Assembly: GCA_016217875.1 (NCBI GenBank)
Contig: JACRFN010000042.1
Coordinates: forward strand, 1-49,002
Source of the DNA: Candidatus Kerfeldbacteria bacterium
GTDB taxonomy: Bacteria > Patescibacteriota > Patescibacteriia > Veblenbacterales > UBA10138
Reading direction: 5' to 3'
Length of the DNA: 49,002 nucleotides
Part shown: in pieces, positions 23,976 to 31,129 of the stretch
Numbering within the stretch: the first letter of the stretch is position 1
Layout: each line of letters begins with the position of its first letter
Translations under genes and position numbers: made by a program
Notes under the pieces: generated by a model
Databases searched by the model: none
What the model saw: only the letters and a program-made list of their open reading frames with translations
What the model was told of the DNA's origin: nothing

Positions 23976-25087
23976 GCGCTTTTGGGCTGATAAGAAGTTC
24001 TTAAACGGCGCCGCGTGCTGCTTCGCTCCAGCGCCAAACCGATTAACTTATCAATCAACTGGGGATACTTGAGCCCCGAAGCCTGCCACAGTTTAGGATA
24101 CATGCTAATGCTGGTAAACCCAGGAATGGTATTTACCTCATTAAGATACACTTGCCAGGGGCGAGGCTTAACCAAAAAATCCACCCGCGCCAGGCCAGCC
24201 AAATCAAGGGCCTTAAAAGCGGCCAGGCTTAAATTACGCACCAATCGAGCCACGGCTTTGGGCAAGGGAGCTGGAATAACAGCTTGGGATTTGCCATCCA
24301 CATACTTGGCGTCGTAATCATAAAACTCGTTAGACGAGACAATTTGCCCCGGTACCGAGGCTTGGGGCTTGCTGTTACCCAAAACCGAACACTCTATCTC
24401 CAGGGCCCCCTCCACGCTCCGTTCCACAATGACGCGGTTGTCATAACGGAAGGCCAGGGTCAGCGCTCGGGTCAACTCCCGCTTAGTGTGGGCCTTACTG
24501 ATACCCACCGAAGAGCCAAGGTTAGCCGGCTTAACAAAACAAGGCAATTTTATTTTTTTCAAACACAGACGCAGCCAAGACGCTGGCGATTTTTTATATT
24601 CAGCCTGCGTAGTATAAACAAAATCTGGCGTGGGTAACTTATGCGCCATAAATACCAATTTTTGTGCTATTTTATCCATGCCCAAAGCTGAGCCGAGCAC
24701 GCCGGCACCTACAAAAGGAATGTCAGCCAGTTCCAACAGCCCTTGCACTGTGCCGTCTTCGCCAAACGTTCCATGTAATACCGGAAACACCACATCCAGT
24801 TTTTGCGGACTACCGGTAGTAGTCAAAGGTGTCAACCCTCGCTCCTGCGGCTCGGGCGCCACAACAGCGCGTAAACCAGACGGTATCTTGGTTCGGCCAG
24901 CCTTGAGCAGACCGATCGCCTTGGGTCCTACCAACCATTGTCCAGCTTTGGTAATGCCTATGGGCACCACCTCATACTTGCGGCGATTCAAATTCTTCAT
25001 GACCGAAGTGGCCGACACCAGCGACACTTCGTGTTCGGCTGATCGGCCGCCAAATAAAACACCCACTCTTAATTTTTTTCTAGCCAT
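23963..25087 (-). CDS. ddl: D-alanine--D-alanine ligase
   Basis: An ATP-grasp enzyme that makes D-Ala-D-Ala for peptidoglycan. GVLFGGRSAEHEVSLVSA is the N-terminal signature. FPVLHGTFGEDGTVQGLLE, KPANLGSSVGISKA and the C-terminal YLNEVNTIPGFTSISMYPK carry the substrate and magnesium ligands. The 374 residues are normal. The ATG at 25087 (MARKKLRVGV) is preferred to a TTG two codons upstream. It is followed by ftsQ with an overlap and preceded by alr at a 24-nt gap, which makes a D-alanine supply and ligation unit. Confidence 0.97.
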   Translation of the reverse strand: MARKKLRVGVLFGGRSAEHEVSLVSATSVMKNLNRRKYEVVPIGITKAGQWLVGPKAIGLLKAGRTKIPSGLRAVVAPEPQERGLTPLTTTGSPQKLDVVFPVLHGTFGEDGTVQGLLELADIPFVGAGVLGSALGMDKIAQKLVFMAHKLPTPDFVYTTQAEYKKSPASWLRLCLKKIKLPCFVKPANLGSSVGISKAHTKRELTRALTLAFRYDNRVIVERSVEGALEIECSVLGNSKPQASVPGQIVSSNEFYDYDAKYVDGKSQAVIPAPLPKAVARLVRNLSLAAFKALDLAGLARVDFLVKPRPWQVYLNEVNTIPGFTSISMYPKLWQASGLKYPQLIDKLIGLALERSSTRRRLRTSYQPKSAWYR

Positions 25088-25111
25088 ATACAAAGTGCGA
25101 ATAAAATCAAA

Positions 25112-26266
25112 TTACACCAAGACTCGCGGTAATAAAGGATTGATTCTGGTGACTATCTCATAATTAATCGTACCAGTTTTATCGGCCATGTCATCAGCCG
25201 TCAGCTCTCCCCTACCCTGTTTACCTATTAACACCACCTCGTCGCCTACTTTAACATTTTTTAAACCCGTCACATCGGCCATAAAGATATTCATACAAAT
25301 TCTACCAATAACAGGGCAAAGTGTCCCGTGGATTAACACCCGGCCCTTATTGGAAAGAGCACGATCATAACCATCCCAATAGCCCACTGGCATAACAGCC
25401 ATACGCGTAGCCCGCCCCGTGACATAAGTGCGATCATAGCCCACGGCTGTACCAGGGGGCAGGTCTTGCACTTCAATAATCTGGGTTTTCCAAGTCAACG
25501 ACGGCTGCAGTCTAAACCTGTGATGCCGCGCCTGAACAAACTGTCGATTGGCTGCCGAAGGCCACAGGCCATAAAGCCCGATGCCCAGCCGCACTAGAGA
25601 CAGACGCGCTTCAGGCGCGGCGGTTGAGGCGGCAGTGCCGGCTATATGCTGCAGAGTGTCTTGAGGCACCAGCCCACCCGCCTGCTTGATGAACTTTTTA
25701 TAAGTATTGAGCTGTTGTTTAAGAAAAGTCTGGTCACGCGACTCGGCGGTGGCAAAATGAGAGGCAATGCCCTCTAGTTTAAGATAAGGTGAGCGCAAGA
25801 TGTACCTTAGGTAAGACTTAGCCTTATCTATCGAGACACCCAAACGAGCCATGCCTGTTTCAAGTTTCAAATGCACCCGCGCACAGGTTGCGACCTGTTG
25901 GGCTACTTGAGCCAAAGTCTTTAAAGCCTTAAGCTCATATACCATAAACGAAACATTGTGTTTTATCCCGTCTTTAAGCTCTGGCTGGCTTAAGGGATGA
26001 TAATAGCTCAACACCAAAATGGGTAACCTAATGCCCGCCTGACGCAAAGCCATAGCCTCGCGCAAACTGGCTACACCCAGCCAATCAACCTGGCCGGACT
26101 TTTGGGCCACCCGAGCTACCAGCTCTAGGCCATGACCGTAAGCATTGGACTTCACCACCGCAAGCAGTTTAGTGTCAGAACCCAATAAACGACGGTGGGC
26201 ACGGATGTTTGACACCAGTGCCCGCTCAGAAATCTCTACCCAGGAATGCGCTAAGGCCTGCTTCAT
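25112..26266 (-). CDS. alr: Alanine racemase
   Basis: PLP enzyme converting L-Ala to D-Ala. The PLP lysine is Lys39 in AVVKSNAYGHG. The second catalytic base lies in TAVGYDRTYVTG, and MPVGYWDGYDRAL and VIGRICMNIFM are further family signatures. The 384-residue length is typical. The start ATG overlaps the serS stop (ATGA), indicating coupling, and ddl follows. The product is cytoplasmic and feeds Ddl. Confidence 0.97.
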   Translation of the reverse strand: MKQALAHSWVEISERALVSNIRAHRRLLGSDTKLLAVVKSNAYGHGLELVARVAQKSGQVDWLGVASLREAMALRQAGIRLPILVLSYYHPLSQPELKDGIKHNVSFMVYELKALKTLAQVAQQVATCARVHLKLETGMARLGVSIDKAKSYLRYILRSPYLKLEGIASHFATAESRDQTFLKQQLNTYKKFIKQAGGLVPQDTLQHIAGTAASTAAPEARLSLVRLGIGLYGLWPSAANRQFVQARHHRFRLQPSLTWKTQIIEVQDLPPGTAVGYDRTYVTGRATRMAVMPVGYWDGYDRALSNKGRVLIHGTLCPVIGRICMNIFMADVTGLKNVKVGDEVVLIGKQGRGELTADDMADKTGTINYEIVTRINPLLPRVLV

Positions 26267-27501
26267 GATACCGACTTGCCAATTAATTCACGGCCTCCCA
26301 TATACGGCCGCAGTACTTCGGGGATGGCTATAGTGCCGTCGGCCTGCTGATAATTCTCCAGAATGGCAATAATGGGACGGTTACTGAATACCGTGCCATT
26401 CAGCATATGTACAAACTCCAACTTACCGTCTTCTTTTTTATAACGGATATTTAGACGACGTGACTGAAAATCAGTAGTCGTGGAGCAGGAGTGAGTTTCA
26501 CGGTATTTATTCTCAGAAGGAATCCAAGTTTCAATGTCATATTTTCTGGCGGCTGGAACGCCCAAATCAGCGCTACACATTTTAACGACTTGATAGGGCA
26601 GGCCAAGCCCCTGCATCAATTTTTCCTCTATTTGCAAAAGCAGCTCATGCTCCCCGTCTGATTCTTCCGGCGTAGTATAAATGACCATTTCCAGTTTGTT
26701 AAACTGGTGCACGCGCAAAATACCTTTGGTATCCTTGCCGTAGGAACCGGCCTCGCGCCTAAAACAGGAAGACCACGCCACGTAGCGCCGCGGCAGAGTT
26801 TTAAGGTCAAATGTTTCGTCCATATGCATGGGACCAACTGACTGCTCGGCGGTGGCCACCAGATAGAGTTTGTCTTCCTTAAGATGGTATGTTTCTTCTT
26901 CACCGCCATGCTCCAAATAACCCATGGCACGCATGGCTCGCTCTCCTATCAACACTGGCGGAATCACCGGCATAAAATCGCGCGGCAACACTTCGTCTAA
27001 ACCGTAACGCACCAGCGCAAATTCTAATAACGCCGCCTCGTTTTTAAGATAACCAAAACGCGAACCGGAAACCTTGCCAGCGCGCTCCATGTCGATCAAA
27101 TCGTGCCTCTGGGCGAGCTCCATATAATCACGCGGCTGAAAAGCAAACTTAGGCGTTTTACCCACCTGGCGCAAAACCTCGTTGTCTGATTCATCCTTAC
27201 CTACTTTTACATCCGGGCGAGGAACATTAGGCAACTCTACCAACAAAGCCTCTAGTTTAGCCGCAGTGGCACTTAACTTGTCTTCCTTAGTCTTAACTTG
27301 AGTTTTTAATTCCCTGGCCGTCTCCCTATCGCCCGCGCCCAAGCCTTTTTGCCGACGCCGCAATTCGTCCACTTCGGTTTGCAAAGCCCGTCGCTCTTCA
27401 TCCAGCTTTAAAATAGCCTTAACATCAGCCTTAACGCCCTTGGCGGCCGCGCCCTTTTGCACTTCCTTTGGATTTTCACGAATGAATTTAATGTCCAACA
27501 T
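26263..27501 (-). CDS. serS: Seryl-tRNA synthetase
   Basis: Class II synthetase charging tRNA-Ser. Residues 1-105 form the long antiparallel coiled-coil arm (LDEERRALQTEVDELRRRQK). The catalytic core has motif 2 (FRREAGSYGKDTKGILRVHQF) and motif 3 (NGTVFSNRPIIAILENYQ). The length is 412. The ATG at 27501 (MLDIKFIREN) is preferred. The five codons upstream belong to the repeated leader element, whose outer stem includes this start codon. It is followed by alr with a 4-nt overlap. Expression is likely modulated by the leader RNA. Confidence 0.97.
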   Translation of the reverse strand: MLDIKFIRENPKEVQKGAAAKGVKADVKAILKLDEERRALQTEVDELRRRQKGLGAGDRETARELKTQVKTKEDKLSATAAKLEALLVELPNVPRPDVKVGKDESDNEVLRQVGKTPKFAFQPRDYMELAQRHDLIDMERAGKVSGSRFGYLKNEAALLEFALVRYGLDEVLPRDFMPVIPPVLIGERAMRAMGYLEHGGEEETYHLKEDKLYLVATAEQSVGPMHMDETFDLKTLPRRYVAWSSCFRREAGSYGKDTKGILRVHQFNKLEMVIYTTPEESDGEHELLLQIEEKLMQGLGLPYQVVKMCSADLGVPAARKYDIETWIPSENKYRETHSCSTTTDFQSRRLNIRYKKEDGKLEFVHMLNGTVFSNRPIIAILENYQQADGTIAIPEVLRPYMGGRELIGKSVS

Positions 27502-27650
27502 AGCCCAGTATATCAATCCCAGTAGTAGAACCCTTGGTTCACTACAGGACTTCGCTTCGCCATGTGATTAGGAGAAGCGGAACGAATTAAGTGAGTGGAG
27601 TCCCGTACACAATGCCTGGCATTGTTGTACGGGGTTGTATTACTGGGCAT
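27499..27650 (-). promoter_or_regulatory. Repeated structured leader element, copy B
   Basis: It begins inside the last codons of rdgB, whose TAA stop lies in it at 27640-27642, and ends on the serS start codon. The ends ATGCCCAGTAATACAA and TTGATATACTGGGCTATG pair with the conserved AUA/AUA internal loop. Inside, CCCGTACA..CAATGCC pairs with GGCATTGTGTACGGG, and CGCTTC pairs with GAAGCG next to the conserved TTAATTCGTTCCGCTTC. A second TACTGGG at the 3' side could compete for the 5' end, giving a switch-like choice. Confidence 0.78.
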
Positions 27651-28266
27651 GGCCTTCTAATTGCTTTAAATAATTATCAAGCTTCATTATAGCGTTTTTT
27701 CGGTGATTTAGGTAATTATCATGATTTCCCTCCACCTCCAATTCGGCGGATGTTTTGCCAAACTGCGGATGATAAAAAATTGTTCGATAAGGATACCCGG
27801 GCTCCAGTTGTCCGCGTGGGGCGCGAGCAATAACACCATCCGCCCTGAATTGGGCCGTGTGAACCTCACCATTCGGCATGGCCAGCGCCACTGCCACCAT
27901 AAAATGAGCGGCACGCTTATCGTCCGGTACGCCCTCCATGCGCTTTAATACTTCGGCCCGGGCTTCTTCATCCGTGGCTTCGCGTTCCTGCGGCCCCCAG
28001 ACACGTCGCGAGTATAAACCAGGCCAACCACCGAGCGCGTCAATGGCCAAGCCGCTGTCGTCTACCAGCGTTGGTAGCCCCGTCAGGTCAAAATAAGCCT
28101 GAGCTTTGAGTTTGGCATTCTCTTCAAATGTTGTGCCGGTTTCAGTTACATCGGCTACCACGCCTAAATCAGATAACGACACTATATCCAAATTGTAACC
28201 AGCTAAAAGCCTGACGAAATTCTTGAACTTGGCCGGATTCTTGGTGGCGATAAGCAACTTGGTCAT
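27640..28266 (-). CDS. rdgB: Non-canonical purine NTP pyrophosphatase (RdgB/HAM1)
   Basis: Hydrolyses dITP, XTP and related damaged nucleotides to monophosphates. The N-terminal LLIATKNPAKFKNF (NTP-binding) and TLVDDSGLAIDALGGWPGLYSRRV (catalytic Asp pair) are diagnostic. The 208-residue length is normal, with a 15-residue C-terminal extension. The last codons and the stop lie inside the structured leader of serS, so the two genes share an RNA structure. The C-terminal end EGHAQ is encoded by the repeat element. Confidence 0.95.
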   Translation of the reverse strand: MTKLLIATKNPAKFKNFVRLLAGYNLDIVSLSDLGVVADVTETGTTFEENAKLKAQAYFDLTGLPTLVDDSGLAIDALGGWPGLYSRRVWGPQEREATDEEARAEVLKRMEGVPDDKRAAHFMVAVALAMPNGEVHTAQFRADGVIARAPRGQLEPGYPYRTIFYHPQFGKTSAELEVEGNHDNYLNHRKNAIMKLDNYLKQLEGHAQ

Positions 28267-28297
28267 AGTTATTATCTATCCGCTAATTCAAAATCGG

Positions 28298-28341
28298 AAA
28301 AAACTTGGTTGCCCCGCAACCATCCCGCTGGCCAGCGGGAT
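28298..28341 (-). terminator. Terminator after the Nudix gene, with a preceding palindrome
   Basis: On the minus strand a perfect palindrome, ATCCCGCTGG plus its reverse complement (28322-28341), comes first. GGTTGC/GCAACC (28307-28321) follows, ending in TTTTTT (28298-28303). Confidence 0.7.
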
Positions 28342-28356
28342 GAAAGCCAAGCTTTC

Positions 28357-28378
28357 ACTGGGAAGTATGGAAGTTTTT
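28357..28378 (-). repeat. 22-nt repeat shared with 10417-10438
   Basis: The minus strand begins AAAAACTTCCATACTTCC and ends CAGT, identical to 10417-10438 on the plus strand. It starts 7 nt after the Nudix stop codon. An exact 22-nt match is unlikely by chance in a window this size. Function unknown. Confidence 0.6.
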
Positions 28379-28385
28379 GCCGATT

Positions 28386-28817
28386 TCATAGCGAGCCTAC
28401 TTGCTCAAACCACCACTTAAGTGCCTGGCTGCTACCGGGGGTGAATTTAAATTTCTTAAAATCATTTTTAGTAATCCATTTCCAATCAGAGTTCTCGCGA
28501 CCACCGATAAGCAGCTTACCGCTCAGTATCTTACAGGGATACGTAAGGAGTAATACCTGCACCTCGTGGGTAGGAAACCGCCACAGTACGTTCGCTATCC
28601 AAGGGTTAGATGATAACACTTTAGTTTTAAATCCGGTTTCCTCCCGTAACTCACGCACCATCGCTACTTCAGGCTTCTCACCAAATTCAACCTTACCACC
28701 TGGGCATTGCCACAAACCATGCGGACCTTGGTCGTGTGGTGAGTTCCTTAAACCAATCAAAACCCTATCACCTATCATCACAATTCCTTGGACCACTATT
28801 ACTTGCGTCTTTTTCAT
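28386..28817 (-). CDS. Nudix hydrolase
   Basis: A single Nudix domain of 143 residues. The box GGKVEFGEKP then VRELREETGF matches GX5EX7REUXEEXGU, and LWQCPGG precedes it. The family hydrolyses nucleoside diphosphates linked to another moiety. The architecture is closest to MutT/NUDT15-like sanitisers of oxidised nucleotides, but the substrate is not fixed by sequence. A family 3 palindrome (28850-28883) lies 32 nt upstream of the ATG, where an operator would sit. A terminator follows. Confidence 0.9.
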   Translation of the reverse strand: MKKTQVIVVQGIVMIGDRVLIGLRNSPHDQGPHGLWQCPGGKVEFGEKPEVAMVRELREETGFKTKVLSSNPWIANVLWRFPTHEVQVLLLTYPCKILSGKLLIGGRENSDWKWITKNDFKKFKFTPGSSQALKWWFEQVGSL

Positions 28818-28849
28818 AACTTCACTTACAAACCGATTAATGTTGAGTA

Positions 28850-28883
28850 ACTATTCTACTATTCGCACGAATAGTAGAATAGT
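28850..28883. repeat. 34-bp palindrome, family 3 (P3)
   Basis: Sixteen-bp arms starting ACTATTCTACTATTCG flank a CA centre. Each arm is ACTATTC repeated with 8-nt period. It matches 383-416 at 31 of 34 positions. It lies between the HD gene stop and the Nudix start, a plausible operator position, though no family 3 regulator gene is in the window. Confidence 0.85.
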
Positions 28884-28892
28884 GTATCTAGC

Positions 28893-29447
28893 CTACAAAC
28901 CCAAACTGGGAGCGATGTCTTGCATCGCCTTAAGTTCCAAGTCAATTAACTCATCAAGACTTAAACCAATCATTTCCTGGCACTTAGCAATAATTTCCCT
29001 ATTTACCCCAGCGGCGAATGATTTTTGCCCGAACTTTTTCTTGACTGACGAGGCTTTGACTGAGGCTAACTTTTTATCCGGCTGCACCAGGGCGCAGGCT
29101 ACTATTAAGCCTGTTAATTCCTCAGCGCACCATAAAGCCTTTTCTAACCTGGCCTGAGGCTCAAACCCATGCATGTGATTGTGCACGCGCACGGCCTCCA
29201 CCACTTCGGGCGGAAAACCAGCCTCTTTAAGCCAACCAGAACCAACCAGCGAGTGCTGTTCCGGCGTTTTTTCCGTCAGCTCCCAATCAATATCATGCAC
29301 CAGGCCGGTAATACCCCATAACTCTTCATCCTCACTAAATTTACGAGCCAAAGCACGCATAATGGCTTCAGCCGCCAACAAATGATTACGCAAAAATTGC
29401 CCTTGTACCTTGCTCTGCACCAACTGCCACGCCTCATCTCTAATCAT
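28893..29447 (-). CDS. HD-domain phosphohydrolase
   Basis: The 184 residues carry the HD metal site: NHLLAAEAIM (first His), GLVHDIDWELT (His-Asp), EQHSLVGSGWL (His), and HNHMHG further on. The family hydrolyses phosphate esters, often of nucleotides; the substrate is unknown. The frame extends to a TTG at 29471, but those codons lie in a palindrome, so ATG 29447 (MIRDEAWQLVQ) is preferred. It follows the ArsR-like gene by 40 nt with the palindrome P8 between them. A truncated relative lies at 29779-29952. Confidence 0.87.
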   Translation of the reverse strand: MIRDEAWQLVQSKVQGQFLRNHLLAAEAIMRALARKFSEDEELWGITGLVHDIDWELTEKTPEQHSLVGSGWLKEAGFPPEVVEAVRVHNHMHGFEPQARLEKALWCAEELTGLIVACALVQPDKKLASVKASSVKKKFGQKSFAAGVNREIIAKCQEMIGLSLDELIDLELKAMQDIAPSLGL

Positions 29448-29452
29448 AAAAC

Positions 29453-29482
29453 TATTTTCTAATTTAGGCAAATAGGAAAATA
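29453..29482. repeat. Palindrome P8 (ArsR-1 family), before the HD gene
   Basis: TATTTTCTAATTT and AAATAGGAAAATA flank AGGC. The arms match at 11 of 13 positions. The core ATTTAGGCAAATAGGAAA is shared with P7. It ends 6 nt upstream of the HD start codon and lies 5 nt after the ArsR-like stop. Confidence 0.78.
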
Positions 29483-29487
29483 CTAAT

Positions 29488-29748
29488 CTAGAGATGCCTT
29501 AGGATGGAACGGGCGACTGATGGCATATTGTCGGCCAGATGATAGTAAACCTGTAAACTCCGACGCTCGTATTCCACAATGTCGGCGGCGCTTAAAATTG
29601 ACAGGTGTTTTGACGTTGTGGGGAACGTCACTTTCAATAAATCCGCCAACTCCCCCACCGCGGCGCTCCGCCGGTGTTTGAGGTGTGATACTATAGCCAG
29701 CCGGCGGCGGTTAGCCAGTGCCTTAAGAATACGCTCGGTAGAACTCAT
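29488..29748 (-). CDS. Small ArsR-family winged-helix regulator (cassette 1)
   Basis: The 86 residues are one winged-helix domain: LKALANRRRLAIVSHL, then the recognition helix region VTFPTTSKHLSIL and the wing IVEYERRSLQVYYHL. There are no Cys residues and no ArsR metal-binding motif, so the inducer is not a thiol-bound metal. Palindromes flank it on both sides: P7 starts 17 nt upstream of the ATG and P8 lies just after the stop. Self-repression and control of the HD gene are likely. It is a paralogue of the regulator at 40568-40828, which has the same size and layout. Confidence 0.9.
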   Translation of the reverse strand: MSSTERILKALANRRRLAIVSHLKHRRSAAVGELADLLKVTFPTTSKHLSILSAADIVEYERRSLQVYYHLADNMPSVARSILRHL

Positions 29749-29764
29749 ACTACTATCACCTTAT

Positions 29765-29800
29765 AACTACTTTCCTATTTAGGCAAATAGGAAAGTAGTT
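29765..29800. repeat. Palindrome P7 (ArsR-1 family), upstream of the regulator
   Basis: AACTACTTTCCTATTT and its exact reverse complement flank AGGC, giving a 36-bp site with perfect 16-bp arms. Each arm contains two CTA-TTT half-sites with 8-nt period. The position, 17 nt before the ArsR-like ATG, fits an autoregulatory operator. The stop codon of the HD remnant lies inside it. Confidence 0.88.
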
Positions 29801-29952
29801 CTGAAAGAGAAATTAGCTTGTATTGCAGCCTCGGATGCTAAAAGGTGGCTCCTTAAGAATCCACCCTTAATCCCAGCACCAGCCCCGCCCAGCGGGGCGG
29901 TACGGGACTTCGCTTTTTCTTGCACAAATTGCCAAGCCTGTTCACGGGTCAT
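29779..29952 (-). pseudogene. Truncated copy of the HD-domain gene
   Basis: Reading from the ATG at 29952 gives MTREQAWQFVQEKAKSR, which aligns with MIRDEAWQLVQSKVQG of the neighbouring HD protein. An inserted APLGGAGAGIKGG follows, then FLRSHLLASEAAIQA, which aligns with FLRNHLLAAEAIMRA. The frame then leaves the alignment and stops inside palindrome P7, so only the first quarter of the gene remains and no HD motif survives. The insert is GC-rich, contains CCCCGC/GCGGGG, and shares GGACTTCGCTT with leader copies A and B. It is probably a relic of a duplication. Confidence 0.8.
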
Positions 29953-29966
29953 ACACCCACTTTTTA

Positions 29967-31088
29967 TTATTCCTCAAGGTATTGAGAATACTCATCAATT
30001 ATACTATCAGTCATGTGTTTTAGTTTCTTCTCTTTTGAAAGTTCAATAACTTGGTCGTATGAAATGTAAGAACAAACTTCTGAAAGTTGACGTCCACCAA
30101 TATCGGCAAAAACTGGTCGATTTATTTGTGCAAATACCGCATCTCTTCGTTCGGTTGGAGCTACAATATGAATCTTAATATTGAGCATTGGTTGTAACGC
30201 GAGCAAGTCAGCCATTCTTAGAATACCTGAATATATTGAAGTGGTATCTTCAACCTCGAATGCTCTCACAATCGTCCGGCGTTGTATCCAAAGAACATCA
30301 ATGTTTCTGATAGTTTTTAATGTTGTGTCATCAAAAACTAAAGGAAGTTCATCTAATAAAATATCTTCTTTAGGTTTCCATATTTCTAAAACTCGCGCTC
30401 TATCGCTGTTGGGGAGCCAGATTTTTAATCCTAGCATTTCTCCAATCTCAGCAAGCTTTGCCTGCACAATTATCGATTTTCTTTTTTCTTCTTCAAAAGA
30501 AGGGGCTGTTTCTATTTGAGCAATTTCCTCTTCATCAGGTACAGATACTGAAACTTCTTTTTTATCGCTAACCCTTATTTTTGGGGTTTTTAGCTTCTTT
30601 ATGTCATCTTCTGAAAAAGGATAATTGATCTGTTTTTGAGCCTGTTCTAACAGAATCTTTTCAAGAAAAACGCAATCCTCCTTTGGCCAATGATGATTTG
30701 GGCTTCCAAAAACGCGCCATGTCCAACTATTATCTGTTTTTGCCAATCCTTTAGTGAAGGATAAGGTATTCCAAATAAAATCTTCACGAAGTGGTATTGC
30801 CTTTTCCAAGGGTAACCAAACAATTGATTTAACATTAAACCTTAATACAAATGGATCATTTTCTTTCGTGAATATTGGTTTATCATCTTGAAAAGGTTTA
30901 CTTATAATTTCAAGAACGCCGACCATTCTTTGTAATTTAATAACATAACAAATAAATCTATCTCCTGGTCCGATATTTTGATTATTTACATAAGTCTTTC
31001 TTGAAATCCTAAACCCGCTTACGTCTTTATTAGAACTTTCAAAAGTCTCCGCGGTTTTGGGTGAAAATAAATCAAGGTAGTAGTTCAT
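29967..31088 (-). CDS. EVE-domain protein with C-terminal nuclease-like domain
   Basis: Residues 1-145 resemble the EVE (PUA-like) fold: NYYLDLFSPKTAETF, then GPGDRFICYVIKLQRMVGVLEI. A charged linker follows. Residues about 215-373 contain RVLEIWKP and NIDVLWIQRRTIVRAFEVED, then TSIYSGILRMADLL. The D...ExE spacing suggests a PD-(D/E)XK-like core. EVE domains in known restriction systems recognise modified bases, so a modification-dependent defence nuclease is likely (inference). The gene is visibly more AT-rich than its neighbours, which points to acquisition. A TATATT box lies just upstream of the ATG. No methylase is adjacent. Confidence 0.78.
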   Translation of the reverse strand: MNYYLDLFSPKTAETFESSNKDVSGFRISRKTYVNNQNIGPGDRFICYVIKLQRMVGVLEIISKPFQDDKPIFTKENDPFVLRFNVKSIVWLPLEKAIPLREDFIWNTLSFTKGLAKTDNSWTWRVFGSPNHHWPKEDCVFLEKILLEQAQKQINYPFSEDDIKKLKTPKIRVSDKKEVSVSVPDEEEIAQIETAPSFEEEKRKSIIVQAKLAEIGEMLGLKIWLPNSDRARVLEIWKPKEDILLDELPLVFDDTTLKTIRNIDVLWIQRRTIVRAFEVEDTTSIYSGILRMADLLALQPMLNIKIHIVAPTERRDAVFAQINRPVFADIGGRQLSEVCSYISYDQVIELSKEKKLKHMTDSIIDEYSQYLEE

Positions 31089-31129
31089 ATCATAATATAG
31101 TCTAGAATATACAGACCGAAGACGTTCCT

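Noticed and set aside
27499..27650. Leader copies A-C as a miniature transposon (MITE)
   Set aside because: Ends are inverted repeats, but no target duplications are visible and all three lie exactly before a start codon in the same orientation; a cis-acting RNA fits better. Not fully excluded.
27499..27650. T-box for serS
   Set aside because: No TGGNACC sequence, no AGAGAG or loop E motif and no terminator.
28309..29157. Long plus-strand frame of 282 codons
   Set aside because: It is antisense to the Nudix and HD genes, both with clear motifs, and its translation is Ser/Thr/Pro-rich without any domain.
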